Counted from the stretch's first letter, positions 48,363 to 59,002 are shown. The stretch is DNA of 64,000 bases from Gimesia chilikensis (GCF_008329715.1 NZ_VTSR01000015.1:57728-121727), one strand, 5' to 3'. Program-made: numbers and translations. Notes: a model not told the origin generated them from the sequence alone.

Positions 48363-49224
48363 AGTTCAGAATCTGGACCTGGCAGCGCGTCAGATCGTGG
48401 AAGGCTATGTTTCAGGGTCCCACAAGAGCCCCTTTCACGGCTTCTCCGCCGAGTTTGCGCAGCACCGGGAATACGCGGTGGGGGATGACCTGCGTTACGT
48501 CGACTGGAAAGTCTATGCCAAGTCGGACCGCTATTATCTGAAACAGTTTGAAGCCGAGACCAACTTCACCTGTTACCTGCTGCTCGACTGCAGCGAATCG
48601 ATGCGCTACAAGTCCGCGGATGCGGCTCTGTCCAAGTGGGAGTATGGTCGACTGGTCGCTGCAGCCCTGGCATACGTCGTGATCAAACAACAGGACGCTG
48701 CGGGCTTGTGTACCGTCAGCGACAAGGTAAATGATTTTCTCCGCCCCGCCAGTCAGCCGACGCATCTGAAACAGATTTATTACACGCTCGAAAACACACC
48801 TGTCGCCGGAGAATCCGGCCTGGGTAAGGTCTTCCACGAACTGGCCGAACGCATCAACCGCCGTAGCCTGATTATCATCATCAGCGATCTGTTCGATGAC
48901 CTTGAATCGGTGCTGCTGGGCCTGAAACATTTCCGGCATCGCAAACACGATGTCAGCCTGCTGCAGGTGATAGATCCCGCGGAGCAGGACTTCCCCTTCC
49001 AGGAACCGGTGCTGTTTCATGGCTTGGAAAATCTACCCGAACAGATGGTTGAACCTCGAGCTTTGAAGAAAGCCTACCAGGAGGAGTTCGAAAAGTTTCT
49101 CAAAACCGTTCAACGTGGCTGTCGCGATCTGAAACTCGATTACAGCCTGATCCGCACCGATCAGTCGCTGGATGTCGCCCTGTCCGCATTCCTGTCGCAT
49201 CGTCAGTCCCGCGTCGGTTCTTAA
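48319..49224 (+). CDS. DUF58 domain protein (MoxR client)
   Basis: 301-aa DUF58 protein with a VWA-like fold. Markers: GSHKSPFHGFSAEFAQHREY, GDDLRYVDWKVYAKSDR and LLLDCSESMRYKS (the D-x-S-x-S MIDAS-like motif), then SLIIIISDLFDD. The ATG at 48319 has AGGAAAAA about 9 bases upstream; longer frames reach back into moxR. DUF58 proteins couple to MoxR ATPases in envelope and stress functions. It is followed by the BatA-like gene 21 bases later. Confidence 0.92.
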   Translation: MDDYHKYLDPQTLAKVQNLDLAARQIVEGYVSGSHKSPFHGFSAEFAQHREYAVGDDLRYVDWKVYAKSDRYYLKQFEAETNFTCYLLLDCSESMRYKSADAALSKWEYGRLVAAALAYVVIKQQDAAGLCTVSDKVNDFLRPASQPTHLKQIYYTLENTPVAGESGLGKVFHELAERINRRSLIIIISDLFDDLESVLLGLKHFRHRKHDVSLLQVIDPAEQDFPFQEPVLFHGLENLPEQMVEPRALKKAYQEEFEKFLKTVQRGCRDLKLDYSLIRTDQSLDVALSAFLSHRQSRVGS

Positions 49225-49245
49225 GGATTCAGCAAGATTCATTTC

Positions 49246-51495
49246 ATGTCCCAGACTTTGATGCAGCCCCTGTTGGCATTCGGATTCGCCAGTCCCTGGC
49301 TGCTGATGGGATTACTGGCAGCAGGGGTTCCGGTGCTGATCCATCTGCTGCACAAGCGGAAGTTCATCGAGACCGAATGGGCGGCGATGAAATTTCTGCT
49401 GGCGGCGACGAAAAAATATTCGCGGCGGGTCCGTTTCGAACAGCTGCTGATTCTGCTGGTTCGCTGCCTGATCCTGCTGCTGCTCGCGGTCGCCTTTTCG
49501 CGGCCCTACTGGTCGGTCAAAGGCGCATTCTTCGAAACCGCGGCTCCCGTACATCGAATCCTGGTGATCGACACCTCTTTCAGCATGCGCTGGCAGAACG
49601 ACGGCCGGGATAAATTCGCCTCTGCCAAAGAGCTGGCTGAGACGCTGGTCTCCGATTCGAATACCGGCGATGCGTTTCAGTTGATTCAGATCTCCAGCGT
49701 TTCCCCCCAGACCCTCATTTCCCGACCCTCGCGGCAGCAGGCTTACGTACTCGATGAAATCAGTCGCCTGCAGCCCACCGAAGAATACGGCGATGTCACC
49801 CAGGCACTGCAAAGTGCGCTGGAGTTTCTGAACCAGGCGCAGGAACTCGCCCAGAAAGAAGTGATTGTAATCAGCGATTTCCAGGCGAAAAGCTGGGCGC
49901 CCCTCGAAGGGGAAGCCGGTGATGCGCGGGTGCTCTCGCTGCTGGAAGCGATCTCGAAAAAAGCGACCCTGGTCCTCAAAGATGTGGGACAGGCGGATGA
50001 ACCCAACCTGGCAATCGTCGATTTCAACAGCCCGTCCGTCTTTGCCACGTTGAATCAACCGGTCCGCCTGGGTGTGACACTGCACAATTTCAGCCCCCTG
50101 AATCGAGAGGCAGTGAATCTGCAGTTGTATGTCGACGGTCAGCTGGTAAACCAGAAGCAGGTTTCGCTCCCCGCGAATACCGAAACGCAGGCCGAATTTA
50201 CTCACCAGTTTACCCGGGTCGGCGATCATCGACTGGAAGTCCGCATCGGCGAAGATCAGCTTCCCCTGGATAACCGTCGCTGGAAAGTCATGCCGGTCAA
50301 GAAAGAGATCAATGTCTTGCTCGTTAACGGCAGACAGTCGGGTGAAGCCATGGGACGGGCGACCGACTTCCTCGAGCTGGCGCTGTCCCCCTCGTTGCGG
50401 GAACAACCCTGGCAGGGAGCCATCAAGCCCCAGGTGATCAGTGAAGGGGAGCTGGCCAACACCGAACTCGAACTCTACGACGCAGTCGTGATCAGCGATG
50501 TCGCGTTGTTTACCGACCATGAACGCGACCTGCTCAAAGGGTATGTCAAACGTGGGGGTGGTCTGATCGTCAGCCTGGGAGCACAGGTCGATGCGAACAA
50601 CTACAACCAGACCCTGTTTCAACCCGGCTCAGGCCTGATGAATGTCAAGCTGCTGGATCGTCAGGGAGATGCAAAACAGAAATCAAAGATTTATGAATTC
50701 GACCCGCTGCAGTACCAGCATCCCGTGATTGAAATCTTCAAGGGGAATCCAGATGCCGGTCTGGAAACAACCCAGATTTATGAATACGTCCAGACCGAAG
50801 TACCGGCGAATTCAAATACGCGACTGGTGCTGAACTACGACACAGGCGACCCCGCCGTGATTGAGAGCACGCTCGGTCGAGGCAAGATCCTGCTGATCAC
50901 CACGTCGCTCGACCGTCGCTGGGGCAGTTGGGCGGTCTGGCCCAGTTTCCCGCCGATGATGAATGAATTCGTACTGGATGTCGCAACAGGGAAATGGAGT
51001 CGCCGTGAATCACTGGTCGGGCAACCCCTGGAAATTCTGGCCCGGGAAGATCAACTCGCTTTGACGCCCCGCATGCAGGCTCCTGACCAGGCAGAGTATC
51101 CCCTGCGAAGCATCCTCGATCGGAATGCGGAATCCCGTATGATCACTTTCGATCAGACGCAGCTCTCCGGGATTTACGAGCTGGACTGGGGTGTGGCCTC
51201 GGCTGAAAAAATGCTGTTCGCCGTGAATGTCTCCCCACTGGAAAGCGACCTGGCCCACATCGGTCCTCAGGTAATCCCCCCGCATTATTTCCGCCGACCA
51301 GACAGCTTCGCCCCCCTGGCCGCGGAGCTGCCCGCGGAACGGACTACGCAGACAGGGCTCGCCGAAAACCTGTTGCTGACCGTGCTCGCCCTGATCGTGG
51401 TCGAGCAGCTGCTCCTCTGGCGCTTCTCCGTGGGAGCGCTGACTTTTCTGGCAGTCATGTGCCTGGCCTGTCTGAGCCTGTTTTTTCAGAGTTGA
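49246..51495 (+). CDS. BatA-type membrane VWA-domain protein
   Basis: 749-aa membrane protein. The N-terminal BatA region has FASPWLLMGLLAAGVPVLIHL, a conserved dibasic stretch and a second helix (LLILLVRCLILLLLAVAFSRP). A VWA domain begins near residue 102 (ILVIDTSFSMRW, MIDAS D-T-S-F-S near 107-111). A long beta-rich region follows (CARDB-like at about 265-350 and a glutamine-amidotransferase-like Rossmann segment VVISDVALFTDHE near 410). A pair of C-terminal helices (LLLTVLALIVVEQLLLWRF) ends it. This whole layout is common in planctomycetes. With MoxR and DUF58 it forms one operon; the function is probably envelope-related. Confidence 0.86.
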   Translation: MSQTLMQPLLAFGFASPWLLMGLLAAGVPVLIHLLHKRKFIETEWAAMKFLLAATKKYSRRVRFEQLLILLVRCLILLLLAVAFSRPYWSVKGAFFETAAPVHRILVIDTSFSMRWQNDGRDKFASAKELAETLVSDSNTGDAFQLIQISSVSPQTLISRPSRQQAYVLDEISRLQPTEEYGDVTQALQSALEFLNQAQELAQKEVIVISDFQAKSWAPLEGEAGDARVLSLLEAISKKATLVLKDVGQADEPNLAIVDFNSPSVFATLNQPVRLGVTLHNFSPLNREAVNLQLYVDGQLVNQKQVSLPANTETQAEFTHQFTRVGDHRLEVRIGEDQLPLDNRRWKVMPVKKEINVLLVNGRQSGEAMGRATDFLELALSPSLREQPWQGAIKPQVISEGELANTELELYDAVVISDVALFTDHERDLLKGYVKRGGGLIVSLGAQVDANNYNQTLFQPGSGLMNVKLLDRQGDAKQKSKIYEFDPLQYQHPVIEIFKGNPDAGLETTQIYEYVQTEVPANSNTRLVLNYDTGDPAVIESTLGRGKILLITTSLDRRWGSWAVWPSFPPMMNEFVLDVATGKWSRRESLVGQPLEILAREDQLALTPRMQAPDQAEYPLRSILDRNAESRMITFDQTQLSGIYELDWGVASAEKMLFAVNVSPLESDLAHIGPQVIPPHYFRRPDSFAPLAAELPAERTTQTGLAENLLLTVLALIVVEQLLLWRFSVGALTFLAVMCLACLSLFFQS

Positions 51496-51590
51496 AACGT
51501 TCGGGGGCTATGTTCTCCCGGTCAGGTTTGTGATATACTCGCCGCCCCGGTTCCCTTTTGTCACCTGCAACAAGAGAAAGCGTTTACAGC

Positions 51591-51770
51591 ATGGGCTTGA
51601 ATAAAAAACAGAAGAAACAGATCGACGTCGCTCGCCAGAAAATCCAGAAACTGCGCCAGCGGTTGACCGGAGCCAAGGCGCAGATGGATGACCCTCAGGA
51701 AGTCGCCTCGCTGGAAAAAGAAATCGCCGACCAGGAAGAAATCATCAAAAAGGTTCAGGAAGGCAACTGA
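51591..51770 (+). CDS. Small coiled-coil protein
   Basis: 59-aa highly charged protein (MGLNKKQKKQIDVARQK start), nearly all predicted helix with heptads of Leu/Ile and Lys/Glu. It has neither signal nor membrane helix. The ATG at 51591 is preferred over a TTG at 51558 because the latter would add a non-conserved-looking tail. Short coiled-coil proteins of this kind are common in planctomycetes; function unknown. Confidence 0.62.
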   Translation: MGLNKKQKKQIDVARQKIQKLRQRLTGAKAQMDDPQEVASLEKEIADQEEIIKKVQEGN

Positions 51771-51814
51771 GCCGCTGACTGAATAGAATATCTCGTCAAC
51801 TGAAATCCGATAAC

Positions 51815-52288
51815 GTGTCTGCCGTCCATCCCCCTACGATCATTGTTGTGCATCCTAAAGAGCGTAAAAGTAAATGCTCGGTACAACCGCTGCGCAGCCG
51901 TGACGATTTCATTTTCTGGAAATTCCCCCGCAAGGAGCCGGAAAAACTGACGTCCTATGTCCGCCTCGGCATGGAAGGACCGGAGATCAGCAGGGATGAT
52001 GCCGACCGCGGCTTGCTGGTACTGGATGGCACCTGGCGGCTGGCGGAAAAAATGGAAGGCGACTACGAAGAACTGCCTGTTCGCAGTCTGCCCGTCTGGG
52101 AGACCGCGTATCCGCGGGTTTCGAAACAGTTCGATGATCCAGGGGCAGGGCTTGCCACGATTGAAGCGATTTTTATCGCCTACCATCTGATGGGCTACGA
52201 CACGACCGGTCTGCTTGATGAGTATTACTGGGCCGAAGATTTTCTGAAACTCAATCACGATCGACTGATTCAGAATGAACCCACCTGA
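51815..52288 (+). CDS. Tsr3/DTW-domain-like protein (probable RNA aminocarboxypropyl transferase)
   Basis: 157-aa cytosolic protein. [18 protein letters not shown] at the start, [14 protein letters not shown] in the middle and [15 protein letters not shown] followed by FLKLN near the end match the layout of the TDD superfamily (DTW and Tsr3), which transfers the 3-amino-3-carboxypropyl group of SAM to tRNA or small-subunit rRNA. D-G-T-W resembles the DTW core. It lacks the zinc-binding cysteines of bacterial TapT-type DTW proteins, so it may be closer to Tsr3. It starts at GTG. Assignment is by motif memory and is moderate. Confidence 0.6.
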   Translation: MSAVHPPTIIVVHPKERKSKCSVQPLRSRDDFIFWKFPRKEPEKLTSYVRLGMEGPEISRDDADRGLLVLDGTWRLAEKMEGDYEELPVRSLPVWETAYPRVSKQFDDPGAGLATIEAIFIAYHLMGYDTTGLLDEYYWAEDFLKLNHDRLIQNEPT

Positions 52289-54949
52289 TCAGCAGGTTGA
52301 TTCCACCGGCTCAGAAAAATCAGTCAGTGACTGATAGGTTTCGATGATCTCGCGGAGCTTCTCCCGATTGACCGGTTTGGTCGCATAGTCGGTACAGCCC
52401 GCTGCGATACATTTTGCACGGTCCCCACTCATGGCGTGAGCCGTTAAAGCAATAATGGGCAGCTTGTATCCCTGTTCGCGCAGTTTTTGGGTCGCACCGT
52501 ATCCGTCCAGTACCGGCATCGACATGTCCATCAGAATTACATCGAAGGGTTGCCCCTGTTCGAGGGCATGCATCGCGTAGCGAACGGCAATTTCCCCGTT
52601 CTCAGCCAGTTTGACTCCAGCGCCTTCTTTTCTGAGCAGCATGGAAATCAGCCGCTGATTGTCTTCTCCATCTTCAGCCAGCAGCACAGAACAGCTTCGG
52701 TTCGCTGCCTGCACCGGTTTCGTGATTACGGGAGCCGGCTTGTGTGCAGCTGCTTCGAGCGCGTCCTGGGGATCATTGTAATATTCCAGAGACTCTGATT
52801 CGCCAATCTGAATCTGTAATGTGAAAGTCGTGCCGACATCGGGAGTGCTTTGGCAGGTCAGATCACCGCCCAGCATTTTTGCCAGTCGCTTACTGATGGC
52901 CAGCCCCAGTCCGGTTCCTCCGAATTTCCGAGTCGTGGAGGAATCGGCCTGGACGAAAGGCTGGTACAATCCTGCAACCTGTTCCGCGTTCATACCGATA
53001 CCCGTATCGATGATTTTGAACTGCAGCAGCGGCTCAGGCGAATCCGGATTCAGGCACGATGTTTCCACCGAGACCTGTCCCCCATCGGGAGTAAACTTGA
53101 TCGCGTTTCCGATGAGGTTAATCAGAATCTGTTTCAGTCGGGTGGGATCACTCTGGATCTGTTTAGGAATTTTGCCTGCAAAGGTCAGCTTAAAACTGAT
53201 TTCCTGCAGCTCGGCTCGCACCTGCATCAACGACTCTACTTCCTGCAATTTTTCGATCAGCGAGAAGGGAATCTTTTCGATATTCAGACTTCCCGATTCG
53301 ATTTTCGAGAGATCCAGAATATCGTTAATCAGATCCAGCAGATAATTTCCGTTGCGTTTGATGACTTCAATTAACTTGATGCTGCCCGGGCGTCCCCAGC
53401 TCTCTTCCATCAAAACATCAGTGTAACCCAGCACCGCCGTCATCGGCGTACGGATTTCGTGACTCATATTCGCCAGGAACTCACTCTTCGCGCGGGAAGC
53501 CGCTTCCGCATCCAGCGAAGCCTGACGCAGACTTGCTGCCTGCACCTCCAGCGCGCTGCGGGCCTGCTCCAGATTGTCCGTGCGGACCTCCAGTTCTTTC
53601 AACGCCTGGTCCCGAACCTGGGTCACCCGGTTATATTGACGGGCAATTAAACCGACGTCGCTGTGTTCGTCCAGATCTTCAATCGGTGCCGAATCTCCCT
53701 GGATATGCCGTTCCATGGAATTGAGCAGATCATACATTTCGGTGGTCGCTCCGTGCTCTGCCATATTCAAACCGATTTCTTCTTCTTCGGCCGTCACGCG
53801 CAGTCGCATGAACTTACTGACAACCCGCAGGGTCACCCAGCAGAAAGAGAAGCACCAGATAAAGCAGATCGTACAGCCCAGTAGCTGCACGCAGAACAGT
53901 TCCAGCCGCGAACGAGTTAAGAGTTCCGCTGGTATGAACAGCGCCACCGCCAGTGTACCCCAGACGCCGGCAAAACCATGTACGGGAATTACGCCAATCG
54001 TATCGTCCAGGCGACGCCATTCCAGAAACCAGCTGCCGGCTTCCATGACAATCGCTGCGACAATTCCGATCACCGCAGCCGCAATGGGAGACACAACATC
54101 GCAGCTGGCACTACTGGCAACCAGGGCCGCCAGCAGGCCGTTCAAAATGTTTTCAATTTCAATCTGTTTCCGCTGGTAGAACTGCCAGAGGAGCAGGGTG
54201 ATCGCCCCGCAGGCTGATGCCAGGAATGTGTTGATCAGAATTTGAGGGACGTGCGCCGTGAATCCAAATTCACTACCCCCGTTGAATCCAAACCAGCCGA
54301 TCCAGAGGATAAACACCCCGGTCGTCGCCAGCGTCAGATTGTGACCTTTGAATTTGCGTGTTGTCTTTTCCTGGTCCTGGTCGAAGCGACCGGTCCGCGG
54401 TCCGATAATCATGATCGAAGCCAGTGCCGCCCAGGCACCGATCGAATGCACGACCGTCGATCCACTGAAATCCCGGAATCCCAGAGACTCCAGCCAGCCG
54501 GGTGCTTTACCGGCAAAGTGACTCGTCCAGGCCCAGTGACCGAATACGGGATAAATGACGCCCCCCAGGACCACTGCCAGAATCAGGTAGGCGGTAAACC
54601 GCATCCGTTCCGCAGAGGCACCCGAAGCAATCGTGGCTGCAGTCGCACAGAGCATCAACTGAAACAGAAAGAACGCCGACAGGAAGATATTCGTCCCCGG
54701 ATTGATAAACGGGAAGTGAGAAGTTCCAATCAGGCCGCCTGTCGTGGTACCAAACATCAGACCAAAACCGAAGATCCAGTACAGCACACCCACCAGACTT
54801 ACGTCGACGATATTCTTAATCGCCACGTGAATGCTGTTTTTCGAGCGGGAGAGACCCGATTCCAGACAACAGAATCCCGCCTGCATAAACAGGACAAAGA
54901 TACTGCAGAGCAGAACCCAGATAATGTCAATTTGCTGATGGAGATCCAT
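52289..54949 (-). CDS. Ammonium transporter-histidine kinase-receiver fusion
   Basis: 886-aa fusion. Residues 1-390 form a complete Amt/Rh transporter with eleven helices. Asp160, His168 (STVVHSIGA) and the second pore His324 (IPVHGFAGVWG) are present, so the channel site is intact. A HAMP-like linker and coiled coil (395-480) lead to a HisKA domain (His497 in ANMSHEIRTP), HATPase_c (NAIKFT, DTGIGM, GGTGLGL) and a C-terminal receiver (Asp808 in ILMDMSMP). This resembles Ks-Amt5 of Kuenenia stuttgartiensis, an ammonium-sensing kinase, with a receiver added. No GlnK or response regulator gene is adjacent. Signal output presumably goes through the receiver to an unlinked phosphorelay partner. 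The stop follows the Tsr3-like gene head-to-head. Confidence 0.93.
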   Translation of the reverse strand: MDLHQQIDIIWVLLCSIFVLFMQAGFCCLESGLSRSKNSIHVAIKNIVDVSLVGVLYWIFGFGLMFGTTTGGLIGTSHFPFINPGTNIFLSAFFLFQLMLCATAATIASGASAERMRFTAYLILAVVLGGVIYPVFGHWAWTSHFAGKAPGWLESLGFRDFSGSTVVHSIGAWAALASIMIIGPRTGRFDQDQEKTTRKFKGHNLTLATTGVFILWIGWFGFNGGSEFGFTAHVPQILINTFLASACGAITLLLWQFYQRKQIEIENILNGLLAALVASSASCDVVSPIAAAVIGIVAAIVMEAGSWFLEWRRLDDTIGVIPVHGFAGVWGTLAVALFIPAELLTRSRLELFCVQLLGCTICFIWCFSFCWVTLRVVSKFMRLRVTAEEEEIGLNMAEHGATTEMYDLLNSMERHIQGDSAPIEDLDEHSDVGLIARQYNRVTQVRDQALKELEVRTDNLEQARSALEVQAASLRQASLDAEAASRAKSEFLANMSHEIRTPMTAVLGYTDVLMEESWGRPGSIKLIEVIKRNGNYLLDLINDILDLSKIESGSLNIEKIPFSLIEKLQEVESLMQVRAELQEISFKLTFAGKIPKQIQSDPTRLKQILINLIGNAIKFTPDGGQVSVETSCLNPDSPEPLLQFKIIDTGIGMNAEQVAGLYQPFVQADSSTTRKFGGTGLGLAISKRLAKMLGGDLTCQSTPDVGTTFTLQIQIGESESLEYYNDPQDALEAAAHKPAPVITKPVQAANRSCSVLLAEDGEDNQRLISMLLRKEGAGVKLAENGEIAVRYAMHALEQGQPFDVILMDMSMPVLDGYGATQKLREQGYKLPIIALTAHAMSGDRAKCIAAGCTDYATKPVNREKLREIIETYQSLTDFSEPVESTC

Positions 54950-55700
54950 AGTCGTTCATTCTCAAGTCAGTACGTATTCGATGGGAGTTTCTATCACCTT
55001 TCCACAGGCCGTCATCAGATTGATCAGAGAGCAGAGGCGAGAGAACTCGACCGAATTGATCTGCTGTCAAATGAAGTTTATGTCCCGTTCCTTCAACATG
55101 TGGCGTTAAAGCAACACATTCTGAGAAGCTTCACATTTCGAAAACTGGTGTGCGGTAATTCCCTGTATCTGAATGGAGGTGAAGGATTTAATTTGTCTAG
55201 CTGGACGAAAATCGAGCAATTATCGGAGTTGCAAATCCAATATGTTCTCTTTTAAAGACTTACGCACATCGAGCTCCCCGCAACGCAATCAGTACAACCA
55301 CTACAACAATCCAGACCCAGAGATACACTTTATCCGGCACTCAACCCGAAAATTATTCGACTGATACCACTTACCTCAATCAACGCCACTGAAAATTCGA
55401 GCCACACCACTGTTGTAAGCTGCTGTTCGTTGTGTCTGTCTCTTGTGAACTCAGCCAATCCAGCGCCGCAAAAATCGAGTCAGTTGCCCGTCTCCCTTCA
55501 CCGTCTGAAATAACCACTGATTCAAGTCGCCTGCTCTCCATGCCACAACGAGACCACGTTTCAAAGCGCGTTCTGTCACTTTCTGGTCTGCCTTGCTTGA
55601 TTATTTTGGTGTGCTTGTTAACGTTGGGAAGATTTGCGCAGAAATTCGCTACGACATTCGCATGATAATGTACATTTGCTGTTGAAAGTGATCTAAAAAA
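54950..55700. other. Large gene-free divergent region before carB
   Basis: 751 bases between the Amt-kinase (leftward) and carB (rightward). Open frames here are shadows or short and resemble no protein. I see no clear promoter, terminator, repeat or structured leader. A GATAAT at 55664-55669 could be a -10 for carB but lacks a spaced -35. The length is unusual for this otherwise compact window. Confidence 0.45.
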
Positions 55701-58700
55701 GTGCCTAGACGCGACGACATTAAGAAGATTTTGATTATTGGCTCCGGTCCGATTGTCATCGGGCAGGCATGTGAATTTGACTATTCGGGAACGCAGGCCT
55801 GTAAGGCCCTCCGCGAAGATGGTTATGAAGTGGTGCTGGTGAATTCCAACCCCGCAACCATCATGACCGACCCGGAAACCGCTCACCGCACCTACATCGA
55901 ACCGATTACCTGGCAGTACATCCAGAAAGTAATCGAAATCGAGAAGCCGGACGCACTGCTCCCCACGCTGGGGGGACAGACCGGCCTGAACGCAGCCATG
56001 GACCTTGCCCGCCGCGGGATCCTCGATCAGCTGGGCGTGGAACTCATCGGTGCCCGCGAAGAGGTCATCGCCAAAGCGGAAAGCCGCGATCAGTTCAAAG
56101 AAGCCATGACCAAAATCGGCCTCGACTGCCCTCGCAGTGCCGTGGTCCACAACATGGAAGAAGCCAATGCCGCGGTCAAAGATATCGGTCTGCCGATCAT
56201 CATCCGCGCCAGTTACACCCTCGGTGGTACCGGCGGTGGGGTGGCTTACAACCGTGAAGAATTCGTAGAGAAAGTCCGCAGCGGTCTGGCCCTCTCCCCC
56301 GTGAATGAAGTTCTGCTGGAAGAATCCATCCTCGGCTGGAAAGAGTACGAGATGGAGGTCATGCGGGACCAGGCCGACAACGTCGTCATCATCTGCTCGA
56401 TCGAAAACTTCGATCCGATGGGTGTGCACACCGGCGACTCGATCACCGTCGCCCCCGCTCAGACGCTGACTGACAAAGAATACCAGCGGATGCGCGATGC
56501 GACCATCGCCTGTATCCGTGAGATCGGCGTCGAAACCGGCGGTTCCAACGTGCAGTTCGCCATCAATCCCGATACGGGCCGCATGACGATCATTGAAATG
56601 AACCCCCGCGTCAGCCGCTCCAGTGCACTCGCTTCCAAAGCGACCGGCTTCCCGATTGCCAAAATCGCAGCCAAGCTGGCCGTCGGCTATCGCCTCGATG
56701 AAATCCGCAACGACATCACCCGGGAAACGCTCGCCTGTTTCGAGCCGACCATCGATTATGTCGTCACCAAGATCCCTCGCTGGACATTCGAAAAATTCCC
56801 CGATGCCGACCCGGTCCTCACCGTGCAGATGAAGTCGGTCGGCGAAACCATGTCCATCGGTCGTACCTTCAAAGAGTCGCTGCAGAAAGCACTCCGCGGC
56901 CTGGAAATCGGTCACTTCGGGCTGGGTGGCGGTAACAAGGATCTCTGGGGCACCCCCAAGCAACCCGCGCGGGACCTGATTCAATCCAAGCTCTCGATCC
57001 CCAACGACGAGCGGCTGTTCTACCTGCGGTACGCATTCAAATCCGGCATGAGCGTGGAAGAAGTCCACGAGCTCAGCGACATCGATCCCTGGTTCCTGAA
57101 CCACATCCGTCAGCTCGTGGAATTCGAAGACAAGATCCGCGCCGTCTCCCGCCTGGAAGACCTGGACTATGCCTTCATGAAACAGGCCAAGCAGCACGGC
57201 TACTCCGACAAGCAGCTCGCCTTCTGGCTCGACTCCACCGAAATGGATGTCCGCCAGTACCGCAAGAGCCTGGGCATCGAAGCCACCTTCAAACAGGTCG
57301 ATACCTGTGCTGCGGAGTTCGAAGCTTACACACCCTACTTCTACTCGACCTATGAAGAAGAAAACGAAACGCCGGGCAATCCCGATCACAAACGCCGCAT
57401 CATGATTCTCGGCGGCGGTCCCAACCGCATCGGGCAGGGGATCGAATTCGATTACTGCTGCTGCCAGGCTTCGTTCGCCCTGCAGGAACTGGGTATCGAA
57501 AGTATCATGGTCAACTCGAATCCCGAAACGGTCTCGACCGACTATGACACCTCCGACCACCTCTTCTTCGAACCGCTGACCACCGAGGATGTGCTCAATA
57601 TCTGCGATCGTATGCAGCCGGATGGCGTCATCGTGCAGTTCGGCGGACAGACTCCGCTTAACCTCGCCCGGGGACTCGAAGCCGCTGGCATCAACATCAT
57701 CGGCACCAGCCCCGAAATGATCGATGCAGCCGAAGACCGTGAACGCTTCCAGGCAATTCTCGAGAAGCTCGAACTGCATCAGCCTCCGAACGGCATCGCC
57801 ACGAATATCGAGAGCGCCCGCAACGTCGCCCGCAAAATCAGCTACCCGATTCTGGTTCGCCCCAGCTACGTGCTCGGCGGCCGGGCCATGGAAATCTGCT
57901 ATGACGAAGAATCGCTGGTCCGCTACATGAACGAAGCGGTCAGTGCCTCTCCCGATCATCCGGTCCTCGTCGATCAGTTCCTCGAAGACGCGATCGAAGT
58001 CGATGTCGACGCCATCTCCGACGGCATCACCACACTGGTCGGTGGCGTGATGGAACACATCGAAGAAGCCGGCGTGCACTCCGGTGACTCGGCCTGTGTC
58101 CTGCCACCTCACTCGCTCCCCGAATCCGTCATCGACGAAATCAAACGGGCCACGCACGCCCTCGCTCGCGAACTCAAGGTCAAAGGCCTGATGAATATCC
58201 AGTTCGCGGTGAAGAAGACCGAAGACGATTACATCGTCTACATCCTCGAGGTCAACCCGCGTGCCAGCCGGACGTCGCCCTTCGTCTCCAAGGCCACCGG
58301 GCTTCCACTGCCTAAAGTCGCCGCCAAAGTCATGGCGGGTGTCTCGCTGCTGGAACAGAACGTGACCAAAGAACCGAAACCCAAACACACCTCGGTCAAA
58401 GAGAGTGTCTTCCCCTTCTCCCGCTTCCTGGGCGTCGACATCATCCTCGGCCCCGAAATGCGGTCCACCGGGGAAGTCATGGGAATCTCGGAAGGCTTCG
58501 CCATGGCCTTCGCCAAGAGTCAGCTTGCAGCGAATACCAACCTGCCTTCCGAAGGCACCGTCTTCATCAGCATGGCTGACCTCTATAAAGATATGATCAT
58601 CGATCCCGCACGACGGCTGATCGACCTCGGCTTCAAAATCGTCTCGACCTCCGGCACCGCCCGCGTTCTCCGCGAAGCAGGCCTCGAAGTCTCGACCGTC

Positions 58701-58955
58701 AAGAAGCTCAAAGAAGGTCGTCCCAACCTGCTGGACATGATGGCCAACCAGGAAGTCCAGTTCATCTTCAACACGCCCAGCGGCAAAGGCTCGCGGACGG
58801 ACGAAGGCAAAATCCGCTCGGCATCGGTTTCGTATGGCGTGACCTGCGTCACCACGATCCCCGGCTGCCTCGCGGTTGTCAAAGCCCTCGAAGCACTCGC
58901 TGAAGATGCCACTCCCCAGGTCCGTGCCCTGCAGGACTGGATGGCCGATCTCTAA
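55701..58955 (+). CDS. carB: Carbamoyl-phosphate synthase, large subunit
   Basis: 1084-aa cytosolic synthase that makes carbamoyl phosphate from ammonia (delivered by CarA), bicarbonate and 2 ATP for pyrimidine and arginine synthesis. It has two homologous halves. Each opens with [17 protein letters not shown] or [17 protein letters not shown], contains an ATP-grasp domain ([39 protein letters not shown]) and a metal-binding [18 protein letters not shown] or [18 protein letters not shown]. The oligomerisation region lies between them. The C-terminal MGS-like allosteric domain covers about 950-1084. It starts at a GTG with no obvious ribosome binding site. carA is not in the window. Confidence 0.97.
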   Translation: MPRRDDIKKILIIGSGPIVIGQACEFDYSGTQACKALREDGYEVVLVNSNPATIMTDPETAHRTYIEPITWQYIQKVIEIEKPDALLPTLGGQTGLNAAMDLARRGILDQLGVELIGAREEVIAKAESRDQFKEAMTKIGLDCPRSAVVHNMEEANAAVKDIGLPIIIRASYTLGGTGGGVAYNREEFVEKVRSGLALSPVNEVLLEESILGWKEYEMEVMRDQADNVVIICSIENFDPMGVHTGDSITVAPAQTLTDKEYQRMRDATIACIREIGVETGGSNVQFAINPDTGRMTIIEMNPRVSRSSALASKATGFPIAKIAAKLAVGYRLDEIRNDITRETLACFEPTIDYVVTKIPRWTFEKFPDADPVLTVQMKSVGETMSIGRTFKESLQKALRGLEIGHFGLGGGNKDLWGTPKQPARDLIQSKLSIPNDERLFYLRYAFKSGMSVEEVHELSDIDPWFLNHIRQLVEFEDKIRAVSRLEDLDYAFMKQAKQHGYSDKQLAFWLDSTEMDVRQYRKSLGIEATFKQVDTCAAEFEAYTPYFYSTYEEENETPGNPDHKRRIMILGGGPNRIGQGIEFDYCCCQASFALQELGIESIMVNSNPETVSTDYDTSDHLFFEPLTTEDVLNICDRMQPDGVIVQFGGQTPLNLARGLEAAGINIIGTSPEMIDAAEDRERFQAILEKLELHQPPNGIATNIESARNVARKISYPILVRPSYVLGGRAMEICYDEESLVRYMNEAVSASPDHPVLVDQFLEDAIEVDVDAISDGITTLVGGVMEHIEEAGVHSGDSACVLPPHSLPESVIDEIKRATHALARELKVKGLMNIQFAVKKTEDDYIVYILEVNPRASRTSPFVSKATGLPLPKVAAKVMAGVSLLEQNVTKEPKPKHTSVKESVFPFSRFLGVDIILGPEMRSTGEVMGISEGFAMAFAKSQLAANTNLPSEGTVFISMADLYKDMIIDPARRLIDLGFKIVSTSGTARVLREAGLEVSTVKKLKEGRPNLLDMMANQEVQFIFNTPSGKGSRTDEGKIRSASVSYGVTCVTTIPGCLAVVKALEALAEDATPQVRALQDWMADL

Positions 58956-58970
58956 ACGCAATCTCAAGTC

Positions 58971-59002
58971 GCTGTGCTCCTCATTTCTGTTAGGAGCACA
59001 GC
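58971..59002. terminator. Hairpin between convergent carB and methyltransferase genes
   Basis: Perfect 11-base stem (arms 58971-58981 and 58992-59002, 10-base loop) in the 64-base gap between two convergent genes. No long T-run on either side, so it may work weakly or bidirectionally. Confidence 0.6.

Noticed and set aside
54242..55255. Plus-strand open frame of 337 codons overlapping the Amt-kinase start
   Set aside because: Mostly antisense of the Amt domain. No motif, no ribosome binding site.
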